Shown piece by piece: positions 9,077-18,149 of a stretch of 64,000 nt of DNA. A program made the position numbers and the translations under genes. The notes under the pieces were generated by a model. That model saw nothing but the letters and a program-made list of their open reading frames with translations. It had not been told where the DNA came from and did not search any database. Origin of the DNA: Agromyces humatus (GTDB lineage Bacteria; Actinomycetota; Actinomycetes; Actinomycetales; Microbacteriaceae). The stretch spans positions 124,001-188,000 of the forward strand of contig NZ_JAJQPD010000002.1 in assembly GCF_021228295.1 (NCBI RefSeq). The letters run 5' to 3'. How positions within the stretch are numbered: position 1 is the first letter of the stretch; the number at the start of each line of letters is the position of its first letter.

Positions 9077-10333
9077 GTGCGTTACGCGCCGGCGATCCTC
9101 GTCGGCAGGTTCGTCAGATTCGCCGCCCGGCTGCGCAAGCCCGGCGGCGGATCCGCGATTCCCGGCCTCATCGTCAACCGGATCGCGCCCGGGTACCTCA
9201 AGCGCACCCTGTCGGGCTTCCCGCAGGGTCTCGTCGTGGTCTCGGGGTCGAGTGGCAAGTCGACGACCACGAAGATGCTGGTCGCCGTCCTGCGTGCCCA
9301 CGGCATCGACGTGTTCACGAACCCGTCGACGGCGAACATCAGCCAGGGCCTCACCTCGGCGCTCCTCGAACGCGCCGACTGGCAGGGGCGCGTGCCCGGC
9401 GATGTCGCCGTCCTCGAGATGGACGAAGGACACGGTGCCCTGGTCATGCAGGGCGTCGACGCTCGCGTCGTCGCGCTCACGAACGTGATGGTCGACCAGA
9501 TCGACCGGTTCCACGACTCCGACATGGTCGCGGGAATGCTCGCACGCATCGCCGTGCAAGCCCACGAGGCCGTGGTCGTGAACGCCGACGATGCCAACCT
9601 CGAACGCCTCGCCGCACAACTGCGATCGGATGTCGCGGTGCACCGTTTCGGCGTCTCGCAGGCCGTGCTCGACGCCTCTCCCCGAGGTCTCGGCTACACC
9701 GAGACGTCGCCCGAACGTCTCGCCGACGGCACCGGCGTTCGCGTGACCACGGTCGACGGCGCCGAGGCGGTGCTCGACGACGGCGGGACATCCGTCTCGA
9801 TCGGCCTGCCGGCGCGCGGAACCCACTACGCCCTCGATGCCGCCGCCGCGTACTCGACGGCTCGAGCCGTCCTGGGGCAGCGCTTCTCGCCAACGGCCGC
9901 GGCGCGCGCGCTGAGCGAGATCCCGGCGGTCTTCGGGCGCGGCGAGCGAGTGGCCGTGAGAGGACACGACGTCGAGTTCGTGCTTGTGCAGAACCCCGCG
10001 AGCTACCAGCTCAACGTCGATTCGATCGCGCCGGGCACCGAGCAGATCCTCTTCGCGATCGGCGCCGACGTTCGCGACCCTTCGTACTTCTGGCCCACCG
10101 ATGCCTCGACGCTCGGTCGCGTCTCGATCGTCAGCGGTTCCAAGGCTGCCGAGGCGGCGCTCATGCTCGCGTACGACGGTGTCGAGATCGATCGGGTCGA
10201 ACCCGACCTCGGTCGGGCGCTCGACGACTTCCTGGCAGCGCCCGCACCCGTATCGGGTGTGAAGACCATCGTGTTCTCCGCCGACTCGATGCGACGCACT
10301 CGAGCGCACCTCGGACTCACTGGAGCGGAATGA
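9077..10333 (+). CDS. murT: MurT-like Mur ligase subunit, atypical
   Basis: In classical systems MurT, a Mur ligase, activates the alpha-carboxyl of D-Glu in lipid II and GatD supplies ammonia. This 418-residue protein has the ATP loop VVVSGSSGKSTTTKM (Walker GSSGKST at 57-63), TNPSTANISQGL (81-92), LEMDEGH (113-119) and the C-terminal DUF1727-type region with VLVQNPASYQLNV (302-314). It has no cysteine at all, so the four-Cys zinc ribbon known in Staphylococcus/Streptococcus MurT is absent. The segment I align with the ADGRD-SW-WD motif reads ADVRDPSYFWP (330-340), with Pro at the WD Asp position. GTG start; its stop overlaps the gatD start (ATGA). Confidence 0.85.
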   Translation: MRYAPAILVGRFVRFAARLRKPGGGSAIPGLIVNRIAPGYLKRTLSGFPQGLVVVSGSSGKSTTTKMLVAVLRAHGIDVFTNPSTANISQGLTSALLERADWQGRVPGDVAVLEMDEGHGALVMQGVDARVVALTNVMVDQIDRFHDSDMVAGMLARIAVQAHEAVVVNADDANLERLAAQLRSDVAVHRFGVSQAVLDASPRGLGYTETSPERLADGTGVRVTTVDGAEAVLDDGGTSVSIGLPARGTHYALDAAAAYSTARAVLGQRFSPTAAARALSEIPAVFGRGERVAVRGHDVEFVLVQNPASYQLNVDSIAPGTEQILFAIGADVRDPSYFWPTDASTLGRVSIVSGSKAAEAALMLAYDGVEIDRVEPDLGRALDDFLAAPAPVSGVKTIVFSADSMRRTRAHLGLTGAE

Positions 10334-11079
10334 CCCTCACCATCGTCTCGCTGCTGCCCAGCCTGCAGAACACCAACGGCGACGCCGAGAACGCCGCCGT
10401 GCTCGCGGCCCGTGCCCGATGGGCCGGGCTCGATGCCGCGGTCGTTCCCGTCGAGCGTCGCAGCGATCTGCCCGCGCGGGTCGACGCCATCGTGCTCGGG
10501 TCCGGTGACGACTCGTCACTCGATGCGGCGCGTGCTGCGCTCATGGAGTTCCACGACGATCTGCGAACGTGGGGCACCGATGGCGTGCCGATCCTGGCGG
10601 TCGGCACCGGGTGGGAGCTCCTCAGCTGGGGCGTCGAGCGCCGTGGCGGGCCTGTCGTCGAGGGCCTCGGCATCCTTCCCGGCCGAGCGGTGCCCCGTGC
10701 TTCGCGAATGACCGGCGACCTCGTGGTCGCCACCGCTCGGTTCGGCACCCTCGTCGGGTTCGAGAACCACGCGCGCGACTACGTCGGCGCCGAGGGCTCC
10801 CCTCTCGGTCGCGTTCGCGCCGGCAGCGGCAACGGCCGCGACTCGGGCCAAGAGGGCGTCGTCATGGGATCGGTCATGGGCACGCACCTCCACGGGCCCG
10901 TGCTGGCGAAGAATCCGGCATTCGCCGATGCGTTGCTCGGCATCGCAGCCGACCGCGCGGGCCTCGCGTACCAGCCGGGGGAGCGCGCGGCGGTCGTCGA
11001 CGGGTATGCCGACGCCGCCCGCGAGGCGCAACTCGCCGCAGCGCGCGTCGCGGCATCCGCCGCGGAACCGATCGGCTGA
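10330..11079 (+). CDS. gatD: GatD-like glutamine amidotransferase subunit lacking the nucleophile Cys
   Basis: 249 residues, clearly GatD-like: LLPSLQNTNGDAENAAVLAA near the N-terminus (family motif with YGDRGN), RARWAGLDA, and GTHLHGPVLAKNP near the C-terminus, which carries the conserved His. The nucleophile elbow, normally CGGYQLLG, reads GTGWELLS: residue 92 is Gly (ggc, 10603-10605) and the protein has no cysteine. It cannot be a normal class-I glutaminase. Overlap with murT by ATGA implies coupled translation and a complex. Possible roles: a structural partner of MurT, an ammonia- or amine-accepting subunit, or a component using a different nucleophile. Confidence 0.85.
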   Translation: MTLTIVSLLPSLQNTNGDAENAAVLAARARWAGLDAAVVPVERRSDLPARVDAIVLGSGDDSSLDAARAALMEFHDDLRTWGTDGVPILAVGTGWELLSWGVERRGGPVVEGLGILPGRAVPRASRMTGDLVVATARFGTLVGFENHARDYVGAEGSPLGRVRAGSGNGRDSGQEGVVMGSVMGTHLHGPVLAKNPAFADALLGIAADRAGLAYQPGERAAVVDGYADAAREAQLAAARVAASAAEPIG

Positions 11080-11107
11080 TCGTCGCGACGTCAGGCCTCG
11101 ATCGATC

Positions 11108-11866
11108 TCAGATCGACGCCGGCGCACCCAGGAAGTCGATCAGCAGCGGGTTCACTCGCTCGGGGTCCTCGAGGCTCGGCAGATGGCCGGCCCAGTCGAG
11201 CTGCCGTTGCACGGCCCCCTCGATGCGCGCGGTGAGGAACTCGGCAGCCCTCTGCATGCCATCGAGATCGTGCCCGCCTGAGATCACCATCGTCGGAGCG
11301 CTCACCTGTCGCAGGTCGAAATCGTCGCGATCGGCGGCGGCATCCGGCGCAGCCAGCTGCACGTCGAACGCACGCCGCTGCATCCGTGCCACGGAATCCC
11401 GGACGGAATCGCCCGCCCTAGGACCGACCCAGGTGCGCACGTTCAGGTCGACCGCACCGTCGATGTCACCGGCCTCGAGCAACGCATCCTCCGCGGCGCC
11501 GAATGCCCGCAGATCGTCGGTGGGCGCGAGCAGCCGGGTCGCCGGGCACAGGAGGACGAGACGTGTCACACGCGACGGCCAGCGCGCCGCGAACTCCTGC
11601 GCGACGCGCCCGCCGAACGACGATCCGACGAAGGCGGCGCGTTCGATTCCGAGCAGGTCGAGGAGATCACGGATGTCGCGAGCCTCGTCGTAGTCCGACA
11701 TCGGTGCCGGTGTCTCGCCGTACCCGCGGAAGTCGGGCCGGATGACCCGGAACCCCGCGTCGACGAGGACGTGCCATTGCGGGTCCCACATCCGGCGATC
11801 GCAGACCGAGGAGTGGAGCAGGATCACGCACGGCCCGTCGCCGGCGATGTCATGTGCGAGCGTCAT
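11108..11866 (-). CDS. Alpha/beta-fold hydrolase
   Basis: 252-residue hydrolase of the enol-lactonase/arylesterase type. The nucleophile elbow is GSSFGG (Ser83); the oxyanion region is ILLHSSV (His18); the acid lies in a VISGGHDLDG-type loop; and the catalytic His is in WAGHLPSLE (about His228). The substrate cannot be read from sequence. I chose the ATG at 11866 because TACGCT lies 7 nt upstream (leaderless), and the longer frame to 11938 adds unrelated residues. Confidence 0.85.
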   Translation of the reverse strand: MTLAHDIAGDGPCVILLHSSVCDRRMWDPQWHVLVDAGFRVIRPDFRGYGETPAPMSDYDEARDIRDLLDLLGIERAAFVGSSFGGRVAQEFAARWPSRVTRLVLLCPATRLLAPTDDLRAFGAAEDALLEAGDIDGAVDLNVRTWVGPRAGDSVRDSVARMQRRAFDVQLAAPDAAADRDDFDLRQVSAPTMVISGGHDLDGMQRAAEFLTARIEGAVQRQLDWAGHLPSLEDPERVNPLLIDFLGAPASI

Positions 11867-11879
11867 TGTCAGCAGCGTA
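11867..11879 (-). promoter_or_regulatory. Leaderless -10 element of the hydrolase gene
   Basis: TACGCT (11879-11874 on the minus strand) is followed by 7 nt and then the ATG. Confidence 0.4.
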
Positions 11880-11941
11880 GAGGTGATCGCCCGCAGGCCG
11901 CAAAACGGGCGGCTGGATGACCGCGGGCTTTGCCTCACGAC

Positions 11942-11970
11942 GAACGCCCCCGGGAATCCCAGGGGCGTTC
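11942..11970 (-). terminator. Hairpin after the DUF7455 gene
   Basis: GAACGCCCC and GGGGCGTTC form a perfect 9-bp stem around an 11-nt loop, 21 nt past the DUF7455 stop and before the hydrolase promoter. No obvious U-run. Confidence 0.55.
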
Positions 11971-11991
11971 ACTCAGTGGTCGATGGGGTCG

Positions 11992-12228
11992 TCAGTCGCG
12001 GCTGTCGGAGAGCAGACGACTCGATTCGTCGTGCCAGCTGTGCGCGATCTGCGAGAGCTTCTCCTGGTGCTTGCGACCGTGGTGGGCGCAGAACAGCAAC
12101 TCGCCGCTCGCGACGACCACACGGATGTAGGCCTGCGCGCCGCAGGCGTCGCACCGATCGAGGGCAGTGAGCTCGTAAGGGGTCTCGAGTTCATCGACCG
12201 CACCGGTGGTCTCGGTGGACTGGGTCAT
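11992..12228 (-). CDS. DUF7455-type small zinc-ribbon protein
   Basis: 78 residues with a compact Cys/His cluster: RCDACGAQAY and, further on, LFCAHHGRKH, likely binding one zinc. The actinobacterial DUF7455 family has this size and pattern; its function is unknown. In this window it diverges from parE, with a 144-bp gap between the two. AGGAGGAGCCC lies just before the ATG. Confidence 0.8.
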   Translation of the reverse strand: MTQSTETTGAVDELETPYELTALDRCDACGAQAYIRVVVASGELLFCAHHGRKHQEKLSQIAHSWHDESSRLLSDSRD

Positions 12229-12358
12229 GGGCTCCTCCTTCGTGCTCAGCTCGACGTCCGTTCATCAATGTAAACACGGACAGGAGCCGAGACCTTCCTG
12301 CGGGCCGGGCATTTCGCTCAGCGCGTAGCGCCTGCGCGCCGGTGCCGCTCGCGCGAAC

Positions 12359-12372
12359 TAGGCTTTACCGAC
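12359..12372 (+). promoter_or_regulatory. Leaderless -10 element of parE
   Basis: TAGGCT at 12359-12364 is followed by 8 nt and the GTG start at 12373; no Shine-Dalgarno sequence is present. Confidence 0.45.
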
Positions 12373-14451
12373 GTGAGCTCCGACTATTCCGCCCGCCATC
12401 TCTCCGTGCTCGAGGGCCTCGAGGCCGTGCGCAAGCGGCCCGGCATGTACATCGGTTCGACCGACTCCCGCGGCCTCATGCACTGCCTCTGGGAGATCAT
12501 CGACAACTCGGTCGATGAGGCGCTCGCCGGCCACGGCGGCGAGATCGGGGTGACCCTGCACCCCGACGGCAGCGTCGAGGTGCGCGACCGCGCGCGTGGC
12601 ATCCCAGTGGACATCGAGCCGAAGACAGGGCTCTCGGGTGTCGAAGTCGTGTTCACGAAGCTGCACGCGGGCGGCAAGTTCGGCTCGGGTTCATATGCGG
12701 CCTCCGGCGGACTGCACGGTGTCGGGGCATCCGTCGTCAACGCGCTCTCCGAGCGCCTCGACGTCGAAGTCGACCGCAACGGCAAGACGTGGGCGATGTC
12801 GTTCCACCGGGGTGAGCCGGGTGTGTTCGCCGACTCCGGCGCTCCGTCGCCCGACGCGCCGTTCACCCCGTTCGAAGAGCGCAGCGAGCTCCGCGTCGTC
12901 GGCAAGGTCGCGAAGGGGGTCACCGGCACGCGCATCAGGTACTGGGCCGATCGCCAGATCTTCACGAAGGGTGCCGAGTTTCAGACCGACGAACTGCTCG
13001 GCCGAGCGCGACAGACGGCATTCCTCGTACCCGGACTCGCGATCGACGTCACCGACGAGCGCGGCACGGTGGCGCACACGACCTCGTTCCAGTTCGAAGG
13101 CGGCATCTCGGAGTTCGCCGAGCATCTCGCGACCGACGCGCCGATCACCGACATCTGGCGGCTCACCGGCACCGGCACGTTCACCGAGACGGTGCCGGTG
13201 CTCACTGACGGCGGCGCAATGGTTCCCACCGAGCTGTCGCGCGAATGCCAGGTCGACATCGCGTTGCGGTGGGGCACCGGCTACGACACGGTCGTGCGCT
13301 CGTTCGTGAACATCATCGCCACGCCCAAGGGCGGAACCCACCAAACCGGGTTCGACCAGGGGCTGCTGAAATTCCTGCGCCAGCAGGTCGAGCAGAACTC
13401 TCGTCGGCTGAAGGCCGGGAACGACAAGCTCGAGAAGGACGACGTGCTCGCGGGCCTCACGGCAGTCATCACGGTGCGGCTGCCCGAACCGCAGTTCGAG
13501 GGCCAGACGAAAGAAGTGCTCGGCACGCCGGCCGTGCGCAACATCGTGTCGAACGTGCTCACCAAAGAGCTCAGTGCGCGCTTCACCTCGACGAAGCGCG
13601 ACGACAAGGCGCAGTCGTCGCTGCTGCTCGACAAGGTCGTCGCCGAGATGAAATCGCGCATCTCTGCGCGCGCCCACAAAGAGACTCAACGGCGCAAGAA
13701 CGCGCTCGAGAGTTCATCGCTGCCCGCGAAGCTCGTCGACTGCCGGTCGAACGACGTCGCCCATAGCGAGCTCTTCATCGTCGAAGGCGATTCCGCGCTG
13801 GGCACGGCGAAGCTCGCCCGTGACAGCGAGCACCAGGCGCTGCTGCCCATTCGCGGCAAGATCCTCAACGTGCAGAAGGCGAGTGTGGCCGACATGCTCG
13901 GCAACGCAGAGTGCGCCTCCATCATCCAGGTCATCGGGGCGGGCTCGGGCCGCAGCTTCGACATCTCGCAGGCTCGCTATGGCAAGGTCATCCTCATGGC
14001 CGACGCAGACGTCGACGGCGCGCATATCCGCACCCTGCTGCTCACGCTGTTCTTCCGGTACATGCGCCCGATGATCGAAGAGGGCCGGGTGTTCGCTGCG
14101 GTGCCGCCGCTGCACCGCGTGGTGGTGATGAACCCGGGCTCGAAGCCGAACGAGACGATCTACACCTACTCCGAGGCTGAGCTTCACGGCGTGCTCACCG
14201 CGCTCGATCGTCAGAAGAAGCGCTACCAGGATCCGATCCAGCGGTACAAGGGTCTCGGTGAGATGGACGCCGACCAACTCGCAACGACCACGATGGATCG
14301 TCGGCAGCGAACCCTGCGCCGAGTCGGCATCGGGGACGCCGAGGGCGCTGGGCGTGTGTTCGAGCTGTTGATGGGCAACGAGGTCGCCCCGCGCAAGGAA
14401 TTCATCATCGAGAGTTCCGACACCCTCGAGCGCGACCGCATCGACGCCTGA
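12373..14451 (+). CDS. parE: Type IIA topoisomerase ATPase subunit (ParE/GyrB-like)
   Basis: 692-residue GyrB/ParE-family protein. The GHKL ATPase site shows WEIIDNSVDEALAGHGG, DRARGIPVDI and the ATP lid GLHGVGASVVNALS. The TOPRIM domain has FIVEGDSALG (from about 468) and DADVDGAHIRTLLLT (from about 544), which supply the Mg-binding Glu and Asp residues. The length and the pairing with the parC gene at 15596 fit topoisomerase IV. A separate gyrB/gyrA pair would be expected elsewhere in the genome, so the par versus gyr label is inference. GTG start supported by a leaderless promoter. Confidence 0.9.
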   Translation: MSSDYSARHLSVLEGLEAVRKRPGMYIGSTDSRGLMHCLWEIIDNSVDEALAGHGGEIGVTLHPDGSVEVRDRARGIPVDIEPKTGLSGVEVVFTKLHAGGKFGSGSYAASGGLHGVGASVVNALSERLDVEVDRNGKTWAMSFHRGEPGVFADSGAPSPDAPFTPFEERSELRVVGKVAKGVTGTRIRYWADRQIFTKGAEFQTDELLGRARQTAFLVPGLAIDVTDERGTVAHTTSFQFEGGISEFAEHLATDAPITDIWRLTGTGTFTETVPVLTDGGAMVPTELSRECQVDIALRWGTGYDTVVRSFVNIIATPKGGTHQTGFDQGLLKFLRQQVEQNSRRLKAGNDKLEKDDVLAGLTAVITVRLPEPQFEGQTKEVLGTPAVRNIVSNVLTKELSARFTSTKRDDKAQSSLLLDKVVAEMKSRISARAHKETQRRKNALESSSLPAKLVDCRSNDVAHSELFIVEGDSALGTAKLARDSEHQALLPIRGKILNVQKASVADMLGNAECASIIQVIGAGSGRSFDISQARYGKVILMADADVDGAHIRTLLLTLFFRYMRPMIEEGRVFAAVPPLHRVVVMNPGSKPNETIYTYSEAELHGVLTALDRQKKRYQDPIQRYKGLGEMDADQLATTTMDRRQRTLRRVGIGDAEGAGRVFELLMGNEVAPRKEFIIESSDTLERDRIDA

Positions 14452-14454
14452 TCG

Positions 14455-15445
14455 TCAGCCGGCCGACGGTCGGATGTTCTGGTTGAGGTCGAACACGTTC
14501 CCGGGATCGTAGACCGCCTTGACGGCGGCGAGCCGCACGAGCTTGGCGTCGGAGTACGCGCGGCGAACACCGGCGACGCCTTCGTCGGCGAGCGCGTTCA
14601 CGTAGACGCCGCTCGCGAATCGTTCCATGGTGGCCGCATAGCGACGGGCGGCCGCGATGCGCCGATCATCTTCCGAGGCGTCCTGCCATCGCGACGCGGC
14701 GACGAACTCGAACGCGGTGTCGCGGCCCGAGAATGCCGTCTCCTCGTCGTCGACCTCCGCGATCGCGCCTCCGTACGCCTGCAGGCTCACATTCGGCAGG
14801 TCATCAGCGTCGCGCGCGAGCACGGCGTCGATGACGTCGTCGCCGAGCTCGCTGAAGTTCGAACTCGGTGACGACGCCGAAGTTCCCGCCGCCGCCGCGC
14901 AGCGCCCAGTACAGTTCGGGGTGCGAATCGGCGCTCGCGCGCACCGTGTCACCGGACGCCGTGACCACCTCGAACGAAACCGCATTGTCGCAGGCGAGGC
15001 CGTGCCGGCGCGCGAGCCAACCCATGCCGCCACCGAGCGTCAGGCCTCCGACGCCGGTGTGCGACACATTGCCGGCGGTCGTCGCGAGGCCGTGGGTTCG
15101 GGCCGCGTCGTCGAGCGCCCCGAGCAGCGCCCCGCCTTGGACGCGCGCGCGACGCGTGCGGGGGTCGACCGAGACCGCGCCCATCGGACGAAGGTCGATC
15201 ATCAGCCCGCCGTCGGGCACGGCATGGCCGACGATGCCGTGGCCCCCGCATCGGATCCCGATCTCGAGCCCATGATCGGTCGCGAATCGCACGGCTTCGA
15301 CGACGTCGGCAGTTCGAGAGCATTGCACGATGTACCGAGGCCGTCGGTCGACCATCGCGTTCCAGACCGACCGCGCCGAATCGTACTCGTCGTCGCCCGG
15401 CTCCAGCACCCGCCCCAGGACCGTCGCTCGCAGGGTCGTCGTCAT
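14455..15445 (-). pseudogene. FAD-linked oxidase (berberine-bridge type), internal deletion plus frameshift
   Basis: The 5' part (15445 to about 14860) encodes an FAD_binding_4 domain with [24 protein letters not shown] and [20 protein letters not shown]. The 3' part, in a different frame (about 14860 to 14455), encodes the family C-terminus: SLQAYGGAIAEV, ETAFSGRD, YVNALADEG and the BBE ending KAVYDPGNVFDLNQNIRP. Together they would give about 330 residues, against roughly 450 for intact relatives. About 100 residues of the middle substrate domain are missing at the junction (14840-14862), which also shifts frame. The gene sits between parE and parC with no other lesions seen, suggesting recent inactivation, or a sequencing/assembly error if the middle was lost. 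Confidence 0.8.
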
Positions 15446-15575
15446 CGGCCGATCCCTCCGTCGGGGCGGACTCGGTCGCGGTTCGGGTCGACCCGCCGTC
15501 CGGCCACCGCCGAATATGGCCGTCGATCGCTTCGGCGTCAAGAGGCGAAGCCTCACCGCCAGGCCGGCGGGCCCG

Positions 15576-15607
15576 CAGATCAGCTGATCAGCTGATCACC
15601 TGATCTG
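15576..15607. repeat. 32-bp near-perfect palindrome overlapping the parC stop codon
   Basis: Arms CAGATCAG (15576-15583) and CTGATCTG (15600-15607) flank a core of TGATCAGCTGATCA type; only one base pair of the 16 mismatches. It contains five GATC sites and overlaps the parC TGA at 15596-15598. It could act as a terminator hairpin or a DNA-binding site. Confidence 0.7.
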
Positions 15608-18073
15608 GGCGCCGACCGCCGTGATCACCGCGTCGAGGGCCTGACCAGATGCGTCACGCTTCGCGCCGACATCGGGCAGTTGCCGAGCCGAGCCGTCGCT
15701 GGCGACCGCGAGTGCGGGGGAACGCCCGACCCACGCGAGGTGCAGCGCGTCTTCACCCCTCAGGAATCGCTGGGCACGCACACCGCCCGTAGCGCGCCCC
15801 TTGGCCGGGAACTCCGCGAACTCACTGACCTTCGCGCTGCCGGCGTCGGTGCCGAGCAGGGTGTCGCTGCTCGCCGCGATCGTGACGACGACCGCCTCGC
15901 CGGCGTCGTCGCGTGGCACGCTCGCGAAGTGGATGACGTGCGCGCCGCCGCCGAGATTGAGTCCGGCCATTCCACCGGCCGGACACCCCTGCGGACGAAC
16001 CGACGCGGCCGGGAATCGCAGCAACTGCGCATCTGAGGCGACGAACACGAGCTCATCGGTCTCGTCGCCCTGAACGGCGCCGACGACCTCGTCGCCGGCT
16101 TTCAGGCCGATGACCTCGAACTCGGGCTTGTTCGGGTAGGCGCCGGTGGAGACCCGCTTGACGACCCCCTGCTTGGTGCCGAGCACGATCGACCGGTCGC
16201 TCGTGAGCGAGACGAGCGCGAGCACCTTCTCGTCGCGGTTGGGGAGCGCGAGGTAGTCGCCGATGCGCACGCCGGCACCGAGTTGCACCGACGTGGGCGG
16301 GAGCATCGGCAGGTCGACGGGAGTGAACCTGATGAGTCGCCCGAGGCTCGTCACCGCCCCGATCTCGGCCCGGCTGGTGGTGTCGAGCACCGACCTGATG
16401 GCATCGTGCTTGCTGCGGCGCGCGGGCGACGTGATGCTCGGTGCGCCGTCGGGTCCTTCGGGAAGATCGACACGGGCGATGCGGCCCGTGACCGAGAGGA
16501 ACACGCGACACGGGACATCCGCCACCTCGAGAGCGGCGGCAGCCGCCCGTTTGGCCGCGGCCCCGGCGACCGAAGGTCGCGCATCGGTCAGCAGGGTACG
16601 GCGCGGCGTGCCGTAGCGTTCGGCGACCTCGGCGAGCTCATCGGAGACGAGTGCCTCGATGCGATGACGACTGGCGAGCAGCGCCTCGAGCTCGTCGATC
16701 TCGGCGCGCAGCTTGTCGCGCTCGGCCTCGAGTTCGAGGCGTGAGAACTTCGTGAGCCGGCGCAGTTGCAGTTCGAGGATGTACTCGGCCTGCACCTGGC
16801 TGAGGTCGAACACCTCGATGAGCCGCGAGCGCGCCGCCGCCGTGTCGTCGCTCGATCGGATGAGCTGGATGACCTCGTCGATGTCGAGGATGGCGATGAG
16901 CAGGCCCTCGACGAGGTGCAGGCGCTCTTTACGACGGGCGAGCCGGTATTGGGACCGGCGCGTGACGACGGCGATGCGATGGGCGACATAGACCTGCAGC
17001 AGTTCGCGCAGCCCAAGGGTCTGCGGGCCGCCGCCGACGAGCGCGACGTTGTTGATGTTGAAGGAGTCTTCGAGCGGGGTCAGCCGGTAGAGCTGTTCGA
17101 GCACGGCGTCGGGGCTGAAGCCGGTCTTGATACCGATGACGAGTCGCAGCCCGTTGGTGCGGTCAGTCAGATCGGTGACGTCGGAGATGCCGCTGATCTT
17201 CTTGGCGTTGACGCCGTCTTTGATCTTCTCGATGACCTTCTCGGGGCCGACGAGGTAGGGGAGCTCGGTGACGACGAGCCCCGTCTTGCGGGCCGTGATG
17301 GCCTCGACGCGCACCTTGGCCCGCGTCTTGAAGGCTCCGCGGCCGGTGGCATAGGCGTCTTTGATGCCGGCGAGCCCCACGATCGTGCCACCGGTGGGCA
17401 GGTCGGGCCCGGGCACGAACTCCATGAGTTCGTCGAGCGTCGCGTTCGGGTGGGCGATGAGATGCCGTGCAGCGCCGACGACCTCGATGAGGTTGTGGGG
17501 GGCCATGTTCGTGGCCATGCCGACGGCGATGCCGCTTGCGCCGTTCACGAGCAGGTTCGGGTAGGCCGCGGGAAGCACTTCGGGCTGGGTGAGCTGGTTG
17601 TCGTAGTTCGGCACGAAGTCGACGACGTCTTCGTCGAGTCCCTCGCTCATCGCGAGCGCGGGCGGGGCCAGGCGTGCCTCGGTGTAGCGCGCGGCGGCGG
17701 GGCCGTCGTCGAGGGAGCCGAAGTTGCCGTGACCGTCGATGAGCGGCACGCGCAGCGTGAACGCCTGCGCCATGCGCACGAGCGCGTCGTAGATTGCGGT
17801 GTCGCCGTGGGGATGCAGCTTGCCCATGACCTCGCCGACGACGCGCGCCGACTTCACGTGCCCGCGATCGGGCCGCAGGCCCATTTCGGTCATCTGGTAG
17901 ACGATGCGCCGCTGAACGGGTTTGAGGCCGTCGCGCGCGTCGGGCAGTGCCCGCGAGTAGATGACCGAATAGGCGTACTCGAGAAACGAGCCCTGCATCT
18001 CGGTGGCGACGTCGACGTCTTCGATGCGTTCGACGATCGGTTCGTCGGCGGGCGGGTTCTTGGCTCGGGTCAT
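15596..18073 (-). CDS. parC: Type IIA topoisomerase DNA-cleavage subunit (ParC/GyrA-like)
   Basis: 825-residue GyrA/ParC-family protein, partner of the ParE-like subunit. The breakage-reunion domain shows [39 protein letters not shown] (quinolone-determining region) and the catalytic Tyr130 in [15 protein letters not shown]. The C-terminal beta-pinwheel is present, but I see no QRRGGKG GyrA box, which favours topoisomerase IV over gyrase. I took the ATG at 18073 because homology begins right after it ([20 protein letters not shown]); the longer open frame upstream is unlike the family. Confidence 0.9.
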   Translation of the reverse strand: MTRAKNPPADEPIVERIEDVDVATEMQGSFLEYAYSVIYSRALPDARDGLKPVQRRIVYQMTEMGLRPDRGHVKSARVVGEVMGKLHPHGDTAIYDALVRMAQAFTLRVPLIDGHGNFGSLDDGPAAARYTEARLAPPALAMSEGLDEDVVDFVPNYDNQLTQPEVLPAAYPNLLVNGASGIAVGMATNMAPHNLIEVVGAARHLIAHPNATLDELMEFVPGPDLPTGGTIVGLAGIKDAYATGRGAFKTRAKVRVEAITARKTGLVVTELPYLVGPEKVIEKIKDGVNAKKISGISDVTDLTDRTNGLRLVIGIKTGFSPDAVLEQLYRLTPLEDSFNINNVALVGGGPQTLGLRELLQVYVAHRIAVVTRRSQYRLARRKERLHLVEGLLIAILDIDEVIQLIRSSDDTAAARSRLIEVFDLSQVQAEYILELQLRRLTKFSRLELEAERDKLRAEIDELEALLASRHRIEALVSDELAEVAERYGTPRRTLLTDARPSVAGAAAKRAAAAALEVADVPCRVFLSVTGRIARVDLPEGPDGAPSITSPARRSKHDAIRSVLDTTSRAEIGAVTSLGRLIRFTPVDLPMLPPTSVQLGAGVRIGDYLALPNRDEKVLALVSLTSDRSIVLGTKQGVVKRVSTGAYPNKPEFEVIGLKAGDEVVGAVQGDETDELVFVASDAQLLRFPAASVRPQGCPAGGMAGLNLGGGAHVIHFASVPRDDAGEAVVVTIAASSDTLLGTDAGSAKVSEFAEFPAKGRATGGVRAQRFLRGEDALHLAWVGRSPALAVASDGSARQLPDVGAKRDASGQALDAVITAVGAQIR

Positions 18074-18149
18074 CCGTGTTCTCTGCTGCGGGGCGTGCGT
18101 TGCACGCGGTGGAACTGGGGCGCGCCCGGCCTGTGCCAGACTGGGCGCG

